In this document: positions 22,269 through 32,900 of the stretch, piece after piece
Layout: each line of letters begins with the position of its first letter
Position numbering within the stretch: position 1 is the first letter of the stretch
Assembly: GCA_039519185.1 (NCBI GenBank)
Contig: CM076848.1
Coordinates: forward strand, 56,260,778 to 56,324,777
Direction of reading: 5' to 3'
From: Astragalus membranaceus
Taxonomy: Eukaryota; Streptophyta; Magnoliopsida; Fabales; Fabaceae
DNA: 64,000 bases
Made by a program: the position numbers and the translations under genes
The notes under the pieces: generated by a model
The model's database searches: none
What the model was told of the DNA's origin: nothing
What the model saw: the letters and a program-made list of their open reading frames with translations, nothing else

Positions 22269-22679
22269 CTGACCGAGTAAAATATGACTACATATTTTAA
22301 TAATTTGAACTCTTAAATTTTAATAATGAGTTCGCATACTATGTGAATATTGTGTGGAGCTTCTTATTGATATTTTTAACGAATGGTAAAAATTTTTGAT
22401 AATTTTGTGATGCGTGAAATTATGCATGTCATACATGTTTTTATTATTTTTTAGTAGTACACAGACCATGCGGTCGGTCCAGCCGCCAACGGCTAACCCA
22501 TCGGTGGAGATGACCCAATGCCCTGGTAGGATCGATGACAGGCCGGATTTAACAAATATGCTTCACACTTATCAAATAAATAAGGGTTTTTTTTTGGTAC
22601 CCCCATCAATTCACTATCTACCCCCATCAAAAATTTTAAGACGAAATTACCCCTGCTTAAATTATTTTAATCGGATTTA

Positions 22680-22962
22680 CCTTCCTGATAGATAAATCCG
22701 ATTCAGAAATATCCAAGTCGGATTTACGTAGATCCGATTGGAATTGGTTGTGGGAAATCAGATTTACCTTTAATGAGGTATATCCGCTTTGTTAAATGTA
22801 AATCAGATTTACGTTCCATTGATAGGTAAATCCGCTTTGCAATTAACAAAGCGGATGTACCTATCGATGGGGGTAGATCCGCTTTGTTAAAATACAAATC
22901 GGATTTACCTTCCTGATAGGTAAATCCGATTTGTACTAAATTCGACGGGTAGGATTTGATCA
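22680..22962. repeat. Left subterminal array of GGTAAATCCGATT motifs
   Basis: About ten copies of a 13-15 bp word (GGTAAATCCGATTTG and variants such as TAAATCCGCTTTG) occur in both orientations over 280 bp. The same word recurs at the other end of the element. Clustered subterminal motifs of this kind are expected transposase-binding sites. Confidence 0.8.
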
Positions 22963-23026
22963 AGGTGTAGTTCAACGGTGTAGATTGCACCGACAATATC
23001 AACGGTTGATAATCATTGACGAATTC

Positions 23027-23034
23027 TATAAATA
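23027..23034 (+). promoter_or_regulatory. TATA box of the small transposon gene
   Basis: TATAAATA in the context ATTCTATAAATACCC lies 68 bp before the ATG at 23102, with a pyrimidine-rich leader between them. The position fits a plant core promoter. Confidence 0.6.
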
Positions 23035-23101
23035 CCCATTGCCAACCTCATTCTTTTCACTCAAAAATTTCACTCTCACTTGCTTATTTCACTCATCCAA
23101 A

Positions 23102-23509
23102 ATGGAGATATGCCTCACTCAACGCTCAGATGAGAATAGGCTTTCCGCTATACATCATCGAGGCCAAATCACGATAAGAGAAGATGGTGTCCACTTCTGG
23201 AGTCCTCAGCCGGTGTTATGCAGAATCCAGCGCGGCATGGGGTTTGAAGGTTTGAAGGATAAACTGTGGTCCAAAGTTCAAGTGACTGGTGACGACCGTG
23301 ACGTCACTAGTATCACTTATCGCAAACCCTATCTTGGAGACGATGGCCGCGTTTCCTTCTCGTCCATGACAATCAAGACTGACGAAGACGTGGCGAACAT
23401 GTTAAACATCCATGACACGCTTCAGCAGTATAAGCCGTCGGAGCTGTACGTGGAAACTCAACGGAGTGTGAATGAGATTTTACGTCGTCTTCGACGACCA
23501 GAATTTTAG
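23102..23509 (+). CDS. Small protein resembling the N-terminal domain of MULE (MURA) transposases
   Basis: The reading frame gives 135 residues from the ATG at 23102 (chosen because a TATA box and leader precede it; the frame is open a further 39 codons upstream). Features are HRGQITIREDGVHFW near residue 20, then SITYRKPYLGDDGRVSF and a MTIKTDEDVANML segment, then ELYVETQ and a basic end RRLRRPEF. The pattern I-YR-P ... Y--I-I--D-DV--M ... E-LYV is what I know from the N-terminal, PB1-like part of plant Mutator transposases. The zinc finger and DDE catalytic domain that normally follow are missing. The stop lies 184 bp from the stop of the convergent PMD gene. The family call is inference; the frame is clean and complete. 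Confidence 0.6.
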   Translation: MEICLTQRSDENRLSAIHHRGQITIREDGVHFWSPQPVLCRIQRGMGFEGLKDKLWSKVQVTGDDRDVTSITYRKPYLGDDGRVSFSSMTIKTDEDVANMLNIHDTLQQYKPSELYVETQRSVNEILRRLRRPEF

Positions 23510-23692
23510 TTTCTATCATGTTTTCGTTTTCTCTGTCAGTCACTTATTTTTATTGTTATTGTAGTTCGTTATGTTTTATCTTGTATCGCATTAAATCAAA
23601 ATTATATCTTTTATCCACAAATATAATAAACAAGAAATAATAATAATCAAGTCATAAAAAAATAGTTCAAACATACAATCCCACAAAACCCC

Positions 23693-25425
23693 CTAGTCAC
23701 GCCCCGGTAGCATATCCAGTAACCGGGTGAGACGAGCGTATGTCTGACTACCCATCCTAATGTCTCCGCTCCGAAGCCCCCTCCGAATCTCCTCCTCCAC
23801 AATCTCGAGCAAATCTGGCTGTACTGGTGGTGCAGCTGGCTGTACTGGTGGTGGTGGTGGTGATGCAATCCGTAAGAGTCTAGGAATAGATGCTCTCACA
23901 TACCAATGTATGTAGTCCGGAGCAACCTGACCCAACTCCTCAGCAGCGTAAGTAGTACGCAAAACGTCCTGCACCACAGGCATATAATGTGCAATCCAAA
24001 AAATGCAGTCTGCATGGCTCGGACGACCGGTAAGAGGGTGACGTGGGATGACCTGCACGTACCCAAACTGTCTGAGGCACCTATCGGGCATGTAGGGAAC
24101 AGTGATGTCTCCCCAGCTGATGTGGCCCTTGTATAATGAGACCTGCTCAAAGTCTCTATCCTCCTCCCGGTGCTCCTCAAACGGTCGCCAGCAGACATCA
24201 TCCGAGGTCAGTGCATCAATCCTCTGCCTGTATACCCCCAGCTTCACTCCATCTGTCTTCTTCTTCCTCCAACGTCCACACAGTTCTCCAGTCCGCAATC
24301 CACTCCTCCTCTCCACCAGCTGAGGGAAATACCATAAAATCCAGCTCTGAAAAAAAGAAGATAAACAACATGGTGAATTAAAAACTGTTTAACAGAAATT
24401 TAACCAAACTCGGAAAAAAATAACTTAAAATTATTACCTGTAAGAGGGTCGCATACCCTCCTAACTGATGCGCCTGGTCCAAGCAGGAGTAGTTCAGTTG
24501 GTCATACATGAGAGCAAGTGCTGCTGCCCCCATGCATATGATCCCACACCAGCTGCACTGACATCCTCAACTAGCAGCAACCACTTAGCCTCAGCCATGT
24601 TGCCGGTCTTGACTGTGAAGATGGACCAGCTCAGGATCAGAAGGATAAAGGCCCTGACAGCAGGACGGATGTCATTCCCTATGGACCCTCTAGTAACAAT
24701 CTCCTGCAGCCACTCAAAACGGTAATATGGGCCAGATGAAGCTCGACACTCTACCACCGCCTCGTCCATAGTCACACCTAGATAAACATGTGCTAGATGG
24801 ATGGCCTGATCAGTGGTGACCGAAGTAGGTGGAGCTCTGTAGTAGTTCCCTGTAATGGGTAAATGCAACAAACAGGAGACATCATCCAAAGTAATCGTCA
24901 TTTCACCAAATGGTAGGTGAAATGACGATGTCTCTGAGTGCCACCTCTCAACAAAAGAAGACAGCAGCTCATGGTCTACCTTTGTATGACCGGTAGGGGG
25001 GCTAATCTGGAACCAGTGATAAAATCCCACATCCGGTGGTTTTGGGCAAACCCAAGCAGTCTCTGAGCTAGCTTGTTACCATGGTTGGTAACCTTCAATT
25101 TCCGCTCATATGTCTGTATTATAAAAGTATCAGAAATAAGTCTATGTAAATAAATTAAACTAAGAAGGCTATGTAAATAAATTAAACTTACCGGGTCTCT
25201 CAATATAATGGAACAGACATGAGATCCTAGCCCGGTGAATAGAGGAGACTGCTCATCATGCTGCTCCTCATGCTGCTGAGGCTGATGGTAGTGCTCCTCC
25301 TGGTACTGCTGATACTGCTGCTGCTGATACTTCTGCTGATAATACTGGTCCTCAGACATAGAATCCTCATCAAGAGGATACCCCTGCTGGCCCTCCTCAT
25401 ACTGATAGTCAGGGGCCTCCTCCAC
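23693..25425 (-). pseudogene. Plant mobile domain (PMD, MAIN-like) gene of the Mutator-like element
   Basis: Three exons are visible on the minus strand: 25425-25192, 25113-24438 and 24346-23693, with GT...AG introns. Exon 1 encodes a Gln/Tyr-rich acidic segment. Exon 2 has the family core: KVTNHGNKL, FVERWHSETSSFHLPFGEMT, ITLDDVSCLLHLPITGNYY and LILSWSIFTVK. Exon 3 starts SWILWYFPQLVE and ends after PPPPPVQPAAPP, TYARLTRLLDMLPGRD. FHLPFGEMTITLDDVSCLLHLP is diagnostic for the plant mobile domain found in MAIN/MAIL proteins and in transposons. Two single-base frame changes break exon 2. One lies in the G6 run near 24996-25001, just before KVDHELLSSF; the other is in the G5 run near 24530-24534, before the conserved Y-D-L-N motif. 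Both are in homopolymers, so decay or assembly error are possible. Confidence 0.85.
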
Positions 25426-25485
25426 CTGCCGATACTGCTGCTGTCGCCTATGCCGGTGATCAGCGGTCGTACGCGGTCAAAATAA

Positions 25486-26799
25486 TTAAAAAGGGTAAAT
25501 ATAGTATCAAGGTAAGAGACATTGGTCGTCTCTCGAGGATCTCTAAATAATGAAATTACCAAAATCAAGAATCAAAATAAACAATAAAAAGGGGTTTTGA
25601 AGAAAACAATTTGTGTTTAAGGGAGTTCAACAATTTAGAGAGACAATCAATCCATTGGTTTCGGGTGCATTTCTTGGATTTATCATCGGTTCTAAAATAA
25701 AGATTCGTGCATAGTTTGATAATTCTTGATTGATCATAAACTAACTAAACAAGCGTTAATCAGTTCATACGAATTCGCACCGTTTTAAAGCAAGCGTCAA
25801 AACAATGTGTTCAATCAATCGTGATAGCGAACAAGTGCCAGTATCACAATTAACATCATAACTGAATTCTATCAATCCTATAAACAAGCGCCATAGACTC
25901 TATCAATTCCTATCCAAACTAAATTAAACAAGCGATAAAATAGTTTGTATAATGAAAGTTGCAAAACAGAATCATGATTAAGTGATTAAGCAAAACCGAA
26001 TCATAAAACGAATCACATAAGCAAATCATAGAGTTTGAGTAATTAAGCAAAACACAAATCGAATTTGCAGCAAGAATTACAGAGATGAAATTGATAGAGA
26101 AAGAATTAAAACCATAAAAACGAAATAAATATTAAGCACCAAACCTCAAAATCCTTACAGCAACACCCTTCACCAATAGATTGATCTAGGGCTTTAAGCT
26201 TCCATGGAGGTTATAGCACCAAATCCTCAAAATTGTATAATAATGCGTAAGAGAGTCAAGACGGCTCTGAAAAGTGTATTTAACCAGAACAAAACGAAAA
26301 TACCTAATCCCTAACTGGGTTATTGGATAAAAGCCCGTTAACAAACTAATATTTGGCCCAAAACCCGTTTTACACAGTACTGCTTCGGTAATTCGCAGTT
26401 TTCGCCTTTAATACGTCCGAATTTGGTTTTGAGCCCAACAGAAGAATTGTAGCTCTGTTCCTTAGCTTTCCAACGCATGCTCGCACGCCTCAATCGGATA
26501 ACCACAGACAAAGTTATGACCTTCAGAGTAGATATGGGTCAATATGCAATAAAACAAGAATTAATCGTGAAATTACTATATTGCTCAAATAAGACCCAAA
26601 ATCTAGAAACGCGCTAAGACTTAAATATTAGACACAGAACACAATCAAAAATATCAAGTGCAAAGCTATAAAGAGTGCATTAAAATGCACTGATCAGCCG
26701 GGCAGACGCATGACCCGCAATCCTGTGACGGGTGCGTGTACTGGGAGCAGATGACGAGGCCTGACCCGAGGACTCCCCTCGATACCTGTTCGACACTGG
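25486..26799. other. Noncoding part of the PMD-carrying element
   Basis: It lies upstream of the PMD gene. I see no coding sequence. Recurrent words (AACAAGCG, AAGCAAAACCGAATCAT) and an A/C-rich composition suggest a promoter/leader or an older insertion, but no inverted or direct terminal repeat could be defined inside it. Confidence 0.5.
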
Positions 26800-26965
26800 A
26801 ATCGGATATAGGTAGATCCGATGGGGAATCGGATTTAGCTAAATTCGACTTACTATTAGCGCATTGTCTCTTGGGGAATCGGTAGTTGGTAAATCCGATG
26901 CGTAAATCCGAACTGAAAATCGGATATAGATCTGATAGGTAAATCCGATTATCTTTGGTAAATTT
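26800..26965. repeat. Right subterminal array of GGTAAATCCGATT motifs
   Basis: Seven or more copies of AATCGGATTTA, GGTAAATCCGAT and AATCGGATATAG variants occur in both orientations, mirroring the left array of the same element. Confidence 0.8.
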
Positions 26966-27150
26966 CTGGTCAAACGGATACAAGTGAGAAATGGTAAATG
27001 TTTTGTAATTTTGTCAAAATTTTAAAGGTATTTTGGTATTTTCACATGAATGATAGGGGTAGATGGTGTTTTGATGGGGTTACCAAAAAACCCCAATAAA
27101 TAAATATGCTTCACAATACAAAGTGATACAAAGAATTTGATTTATTTCGA

Positions 27151-27436
27151 TCTAGTTAATCAACGGTACAGATACCTCTGTAAGATCTAACGGCTCAGGG
27201 TCGACAAAACAAACATCCCACAAACTCTATAAATATCACACTCAATGCTCATAACTGTAAGCAATTTCTAATTCTAATACAAAACACGGACTCACTCAGA
27301 TACTGACTTTAGCATCGTAGTATCATTACAGGTACAACATCGCCATCTCAAAGAACGAACATCGGCATCTCAAGGTCGAACGTAGCAGATCAAGGACAAC
27401 TCCTACTAACTATTTCAAGGTCGAAAGCACGGTACA
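27151..27436. mobile_element. Ty3/gypsy-type LTR fragment downstream of XTH-B
   Basis: The sequence from CTAGTTAATCAACGGTACAG to AAAGCACGGTACA matches the LTR at 57935-58309 and a fragment at 60298-60559. It includes a TATA-like CTCTATAAATATCACAC. It lacks the LTR's first ~85 bp. Its presence beside three XTH copies at the same position means it was there before the copies separated. The 21-bp word AAGAATTTGATTTATTTCGA lies on both sides (27131 and 27554). Confidence 0.75.
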
Positions 27437-27687
27437 GAACAATTATCAATAAATATCAATTAGATTTAATTAGTCTTAATAGTTGATTCTTATTTTATTT
27501 ATAAATAGATATGATTGTGCTCCGTTGTATACGGACATACAAATTCCACAAAAGAATTTGATTTATTTCGATCATGAATTACATAAAGTAGAACAAAAAA
27601 ATGAAAGAATCATATAGAATAGCTTGCCAAATAGATAACATATAATTCGACAAAAACAATTTGTTTCTTCAAGATGATCTCTCAGAA

Positions 27688-28927
27688 TCAGAACCTTGAG
27701 CGGCTACACTCAGCAGGAATGCCTTGTGGGAATCGCTTAAGATCGTTGCAATAGTTATAGATCATGAAATATTTCTGAACCCATCTCAGTCTTCTTCTAC
27801 CATAAGCATCAAGCTCGTTACTCTGCAAAGCAGAATCAGAGAAGGAATTGGAAGACACTGAGGAGAACTGAGTGGCTTTGAAATTCCTGTAGTATGCTGT
27901 AAAGGGTGCTTTGGACCAATCAGTCTTCACCAAACCACCTCTTGTGGCCCAATCATCAGCACTCCATAGACTTGAATATATTCTCATTGGTTGGTTCTTT
28001 GGGTATGGAACACCAACTGACTCTGCATTCTTAAACACCCTTATTGGAATGTTGTCAACCAAGAATCTGCAGTATTAACAATTTCATTTAGTATTTATTG
28101 TTAACCAATCAAAGATAAAAAAATTTATTCGAGTATGTTATTTTTGAAGTTGTAGTATTTGTTTATTATTGCTTACATAATGTGTTGTGGCTTCCAGATG
28201 ATAGAGTAAGTGTGGAAATTCTTGGTAGGGTCAAACCAAAGGTAGAATTGTTTTTCTCTGTTTCCTTTGCCTTGCGAAAAAACATTTGTGTGGAGAATGT
28301 AAGGATCACCGCTTACATTTCCCAAGAATTCAAAATCAATCTCATCATGAGTTGGTCCTTGTGATGATAACTGCATCAAATCATATGTAAATAAATATCA
28401 GAAACTAAATTTGAAAGAAAAAAAAAGTATAACTTGTTTGGCGGGTTTGAAAGGTTGATGCTAGTAAAAGTGAACTAGCAAGGGAATATATAATATAACG
28501 GTTGTATTTTCCTAAGGAATAAAAGCGTGTGATTTCATGATGAAGTCATATTAAAGTTGCTTGCTTTTGAAAAAGAAACAGAGAATATTTGTACTAAAAT
28601 AAACTAACAAAGAATAATGCAAGGATTAAGGAAGAGAAGAAAACGTACGTAGTAAGCAGTGACGGTGCCAGCAGAGTTGCCAGCAACGAGTTTGAGCTGC
28701 ATATCAATTCTACCAAAGAGGTACTCTTTCTTGGATTGGAAGCCAGAGCCAGAGACTTTGTCTAAGGAAAGAGATAGAAGTTGACCACCGTTGAATATCT
28801 TAGCACGGTGATCACCCCATGTTAGATCAAAGTCTTGGTTGAAGTTAGCAGAAGAAGAAGCCACCAAGGAGCTAACTACAACTCCAACAAGCATGAGGAC
28901 ATTGAACTTTATACGAATAGAAGCCAT
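27688..28927 (-). CDS. XTH-B: xyloglucan endotransglucosylase/hydrolase (GH16)
   Basis: It cuts and religates xyloglucan chains in the plant cell wall. Three exons: 28927-28649, 28370-28177 and 28066-27688, giving 283 residues. The start is the ATG of MASIRIKF; four codons upstream is only a GTG. Residues 1 to about 26 form a secretion signal (hydrophobic LMLVGVVVSSLVASSSA). The catalytic motif HDEIDFEFLG spans residues 101-110 (Glu103 nucleophile, Glu107 acid/base), followed by the conserved N-glycosylation site NVS at 111-113. The C-terminal XTH domain ends YNYCNDLKRFPQGIPAECS, supplying one Cys pair; the additional upstream Cys pair common in many XTHs is absent. Splice sites GTACGT, GTAAGC and the CAG acceptors are intact. 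A Copia insertion lies about 340 bp upstream and the TATA region is an expanded microsatellite, so expression may be altered. Confidence 0.93.
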
Positions 28928-29003
28928 TATATTGGACACAGTATCAGATAGATAGAGGAATGTGATTGTTGTATTATGATGTGTAGGTATGTGTTAGAAA
29001 GAG

Positions 29004-29006
<3 letters not shown>

Positions 29007-29067
<61 letters not shown>
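29007..29067 (-). promoter_or_regulatory. Expanded (TA)n(TG)n tract at the TATA position of XTH-B
   Basis: About 20 TA repeats followed by about 10 TG repeats occupy the place where XTH-D has only TATATATAT plus GTGTGTGT (62141-62157). The tract is about 80-140 bp upstream of the ATG, where the TATA box should be. Surrounding promoter sequence matches XTH-D closely. Confidence 0.85.
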
Positions 29068-29265
29068 ATGGGAATATGGGTATGGTATGGTGAGACGCGT
29101 GAAGGGTAGGAAGCTTGGAAGAACCAAACCAAAGGCTGGTGCCAGCTTTGCAAGTTTTGATAGCTGGATTATTTTGTTTGGCCATTCATTTTAATCATGC
29201 TTATCCTTTGTCTCTCGTTAGCCTAACGTCTCAATTAATCATGAATTCTTAATACACATGTGTAG

Positions 29266-29611
29266 TGTTGGAATTTTTCATACACACAGCACACACACTC
29301 ACACACGCCCTGAGAGAGAGAGGGAAGAAGATGTAACTGAAATTCGGTTAAGAGTAAAACTGAAATCAATGTTATTATTGCATCACTGGGAATGTTGTTT
29401 ATATACTCAGTCCAAATAAGCATGTTGAGTCAGCAAACAATAGTAAACATACAACTGAATAAAAGTGTAATTTTCGACTCCCTCACTTCGACAGATCAGT
29501 TCTATGAGTCGAACTAGCAGGTGTCGAACTAGCCAGTTCTGTGAGTCGAACCAGCAGGTGTCGAACTAGCTTACTTATTTAACATAGTCGAACTAGCTTA
29601 CTTATTTAACA
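29266..29611 (-). repeat. Copia LTR (3' LTR in element sense, left in window)
   Basis: The 346-bp sequence begins TGTTGGAATTTTTCATACAC and ends CTTATTTAACA on the plus strand. It carries repeated GTCGAACTAGC words. The polypurine tract (minus-strand AAGGGGGTG) follows at 29612-29620. Confidence 0.95.
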
Positions 29612-29670
29612 CACCCCCTTAAGCTAGTTTCTATCACAAACAAACAACAACAAAATACAGCAAAATCTAT

Positions 29671-29797
29671 CTAAGTAAACTTATTACAATCAACCTTCAG
29701 CATGCTCCTTAGCCTTTTGAATGTCTCTGCCTTCACTGCCTTGGTGAACAAATTTGCTGCCTGCATATCTGATCTGCAGTAGCTCAGCTTCAGCCTT
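29671..29797 (-). pseudogene. Severed C-terminal end of the Copia polyprotein
   Basis: The minus strand encodes SYCRSDMQAANLFTKAV and FKRLRSMLKVD, ending at a TAG (29673-29671). This is the usual end of the Copia RNase H region (A-LFTKAL-...F--LR--LG). The preceding part lies 20.4 kb away at 50240 because the Ogre-like element inserted between the two. The 5-bp GCCTT duplication is at the junction. Confidence 0.88.
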
Positions 29798-32700
29798 TGT
29801 AATACCCCAATTTTGTCCGCCTAATTGAAAATTATATTGTTGTGAATGCCCAATTTTAACGGGTATTTTTCTTGTTTTCAAAAGAGCCCAAAAATATGTA
29901 TCTCGTACAATTTTTATTCTCGTTTGTTGCGTGTATCATTTTTAGTAGTGTGAGGGTTGTGATACTCGTTGCGCATGCGCGCGGGCGTCTCATCGTTTAC
30001 GCGTGTTTTGTTTCGTTACCGATTATTGTTATCCATGTATTTTTATTAGTTTATCAATCATTATTTTTATACAAAAAATCAGATTTCAAAAATTACTTTT
30101 TATTTTTATAAACAGTTTTTCTTTTGATACAAATACATAAGTCAACTTTTGCTACACATATAGACAAAAAAATTAAAAGCAAAATAGTACAAATGTTTAA
30201 AACAAAAATACAAAGAAAGAGAGTGGTGCTGATGTGCGCTTGCTGTTGCTGTGTTGTTCCTTTATTTCAAGAGTAGAGCTCATTTTCCTTTTCCTTTGTC
30301 TCTTTGCTCTTCCCATTTTGAGCAAAAACAATCTGCCCTCCTGCTGTTTGTATTTCAGAGACAGTTTGTACCCTTGTCTCCCATGAGTTTTGCTTCTCTG
30401 CTCAATACCACGCCTACACCACACCACCAAAGGCACTATAAATTCAACACACAGACAGAGCAAAAGGGGGGGAGGCAACACACAGAAACGCACAACACAC
30501 AGACAGAGCAAAAGGGGGGGAGAATAAAAATAAGAGGGGAGGGAAGACACTAGGAACAACAAAGAAAGGAAAACAAAATCAACAACACAACACTCACACA
30601 CACAGGGGGGAAAGAGAAGAAGAAAAAACAGCAACCAATGAAAAGAACAACCAAACACCAATTCAACAACCATAGAGAACCTCCTTAGCCCACACCTTGC
30701 AAGGCTACACCGCCGGCAAGCACCACCAGCGCCGTCTCCGGCGAGCTCTCCACCGTGGCCACCGCCTCCCCTCCGTTCACGCCTCCCCCTCTCTCTTTCG
30801 GTTTGTCCTTCACCCCCCCTCTCCCTTCAAATCCCTTTCTTTCCATTTTTTTGAAAGCTCTCTCTCTCTCTCTCATTTTCTCTCTCCCAAAATTTTCTCT
30901 CTCTCCCCATGTGAGGCTGAAACGGCGTTGGAAAGCAGAGATGGAAAACTTAGGTTTTCTTGTTTTTTAGTTTTGTGTTTTATACTCTGTTACGCTTTAG
31001 TTTCCTTCTTTTTTTAAAAAAACTCAGCATGCTAACCACACCCCCCTCTTTCCATTAACACAATCCCCTCAGAAGCCCATTTCTTTTAATAAAAAAAACG
31101 GACAAACTGGGCTGGTACTGTTCACACCCCTTTTTTCATGATACAACCCCTACAGCTAATTGCACCCCTAGTTTACTGATAACCACCCTTTTATTTACAC
31201 CCTTATTTATTTATTTCTTTCCTTTTTTTATTTACACCCTTATTTATTTATTTCAACCCTTGTGGTTCATATGTTGTTTAAGTTGATGATTGGCAAGAAG
31301 ATTCACACTTGTGCACATTAATTTAAGTGTTGAGGATTGACCAAGGTGATTCAACATGCTTTGGTGTTTTGATTGTTAAGATGACTTGCTTGTTTAGGGT
31401 TTGCCAATGATCATGCTTGAGGCTACTCTTTTGAGTTCATTTGTGCCTATCGCTTCCTTGTCTACTCTCATGTGGAATCATTAATACTTGGATAGGCTCA
31501 TTCCTTACATTGCATCTTCCACTAGATGTGCATTTAGATTCCCTTGCGTTTTGTAGAAATATTTGAGCATGGTTCTCGCCTAGCATCTTCCATTAGATGT
31601 GCATTTAGGTCCAATCTTGCCTACTCTTGCATTTTTGCTTAATGCCCAGTTCAAGTTCCTTCTTTGCCTATTTATGTGTGGTGGTTTAATATGTGTAGTC
31701 TAAGCTAGTGTTTGCTCAAGAATTCAAATGAGATTAATTGCAAGTTATGACCATGGTGCTCATGAAGGCTTTCAGTTTTCAAAAGAGATTTTTACATGCA
31801 CTTAAATGGGTTCTAGTAATGGTCACCCATAACCTTTGTTAGTTTGATCATTATGAACGCCCTTCACTTTTCAAAACCAAAACAAAAAGACTCTCATTTT
31901 CAAGGCTCGTTAGAACTACGTCGCTTTGATTCCCATTTGGGATACGTAGGAGCGAGTCACATTCTCGTCAAGCGCAACCATAAAAAGTTTAGCATTTGCA
32001 TAACGAAAAGAAAATAGTTATTTTCGTAACAAAAAAAATAATCACTTTCGCAAACCAAGATCATTTTCAAAAACCTCTTCCTTTCAAAAATCATTTTCAA
32101 CCCATCGTCGCTAGTGGTTAATCAGAACCTTTGTTCGTCTAGCCATTGGTGGCGATGTCTTTTTCCCCAAAGAACAACAAGCGATGATCACTCATAACCT
32201 TTGTTAGTTTGATCATTCGTGCCAATCAATCTCTTTCGAAAACCACTTTCAAGAAAGCAAATAAAAAACGGGTTGCTACTAATAGTCAATCAGAACCTTT
32301 GTTCGTCTGACTGGTGGTAGTGACTCTCATTTTCAATAGTACTTAGCAGTGATTACCCATAACCTTGGTTAGTTTAATCATTCACTAAATGCTCGTCCTA
32401 TTTCGAAAACTCACTAAAAAGATAAAAGACAAAAACCTTTTTTCGGGATAAAGAAGAACTACGTAGCTTTGAGTTCTCCGTCGCACCGGGAGATACGTAG
32501 GAGCGGGCCTTGTCCCGTCAAGCGTTTTTTTTCTAAAAACCCATGCTTCCCCCTTTTCGTTTTCATAATAAATAAAGATTTTCATTAAGAATTTTTCAAT
32601 AAGAAGTAGAGAGGCAAAATTAATTATTTTCAAGTCAACACACTAAAACCACACATTTAATTAAAGGTTCCCTCTCAGTAGAGAGGACGAGTGGGGTGCT

Positions 32701-32880
32701 AACACCTTCCCTGCTCGTAACCGACCCCCGAACCCTATTCTCTAGTTTCACAAGACCAATCGCTTTCCACAAAAGGTTTTCCTAATATTTTCCTTAATAA
32801 ATATTGGTGGCGGCTTCATTGTCTTAGGAAAAGTTGTGAACGAGGAAGGTTCTCCCTCGGGGACTTTTTCGGGCGCAACA
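29798..32880 (+). repeat. Ogre-like 5' LTR
   Basis: The LTR is 3083 bp, TG...CA. It contains (CA)/(CT)-rich leader-like sequence, a (T)-rich middle and two copies of the GAACTACGT ... GATACGTAGGAGCG hairpin motif (31913 and 32456). Relative to the 3' LTR it lacks about 320 bp after GTTATGACCATG near 31756. No coding sequence. Confidence 0.95.
31913..31974 (+). promoter_or_regulatory. Conserved ACGTAG hairpin motif (copy 1)
   Basis: GAACTACGT, then CGCTTTGATTC, then GGGATACGTAGGAGCG and CTCGTCAAGCG. CTACGT pairs with ACGTAG. Similar blocks occur at 32456-32524, 34055-34121, 49271-49332 and 49814-49882. It is conserved in LTR and leader, suggesting a structured RNA element; function unknown. 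Confidence 0.5.
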
Positions 32881-32882
32881 GC

Positions 32883-32900
32883 TGGCGACTTCACTGGGGA
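32883..32900 (+). other. Primer-binding site for tRNA-Arg
   Basis: TGGCGACTTCACTGGGGA starts two bases after the 5' LTR. It is complementary to the 3' end of tRNA-Arg including CCA. Against the tRNA-Arg(ACG) gene at 11569-11641 of this window, 16 of 18 positions pair. Confidence 0.9.

Larger units (their letters stand above)
22584..27094. mobile_element. Mutator-like element with plant-mobile-domain gene
   Basis: The termini are inverted: GGGTTTTTTTTTGGTACCCC at the left and GGGTTACCAAAAAACCCC at the right, followed inwards by CATCTACCCC-type words. AATAAATAA flanks both ends (22575-22583 and 27095-27103), a 9-bp duplication typical of Mutator-like elements. Inside are a plus-strand gene (23102-23509) and a convergent minus-strand gene (23693-25425), plus subterminal arrays at both ends. 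The catalytic MURA (DDE) domain is absent, so the element would need a transposase in trans. Confidence 0.85.

Noticed and set aside
25258..25485. Leu-rich 75-codon plus-strand frame
   Set aside because: It is the antisense shadow of the Gln-rich first exon of the PMD gene.
22584..27094. Annotating the PMD gene as a host MAIN/MAIL gene
   Set aside because: It lies inside an element with inverted ends and 9-bp duplications and has two frame breaks, so transposon origin is more likely.
21266..27094. Pairing the CACTA end at 21266 with a right end further on
   Set aside because: No CTTGTAGTG terminus with CCGGCGG subterminal words was found up to the PMD element or beyond.
30197..30673. Reading frames of 100-210 codons repeated at 47234-48006
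   Set aside because: They lie inside the noncoding Ogre LTRs, occur in both LTRs, and show low-complexity hydrophobic or Ser/Pro composition without motifs.
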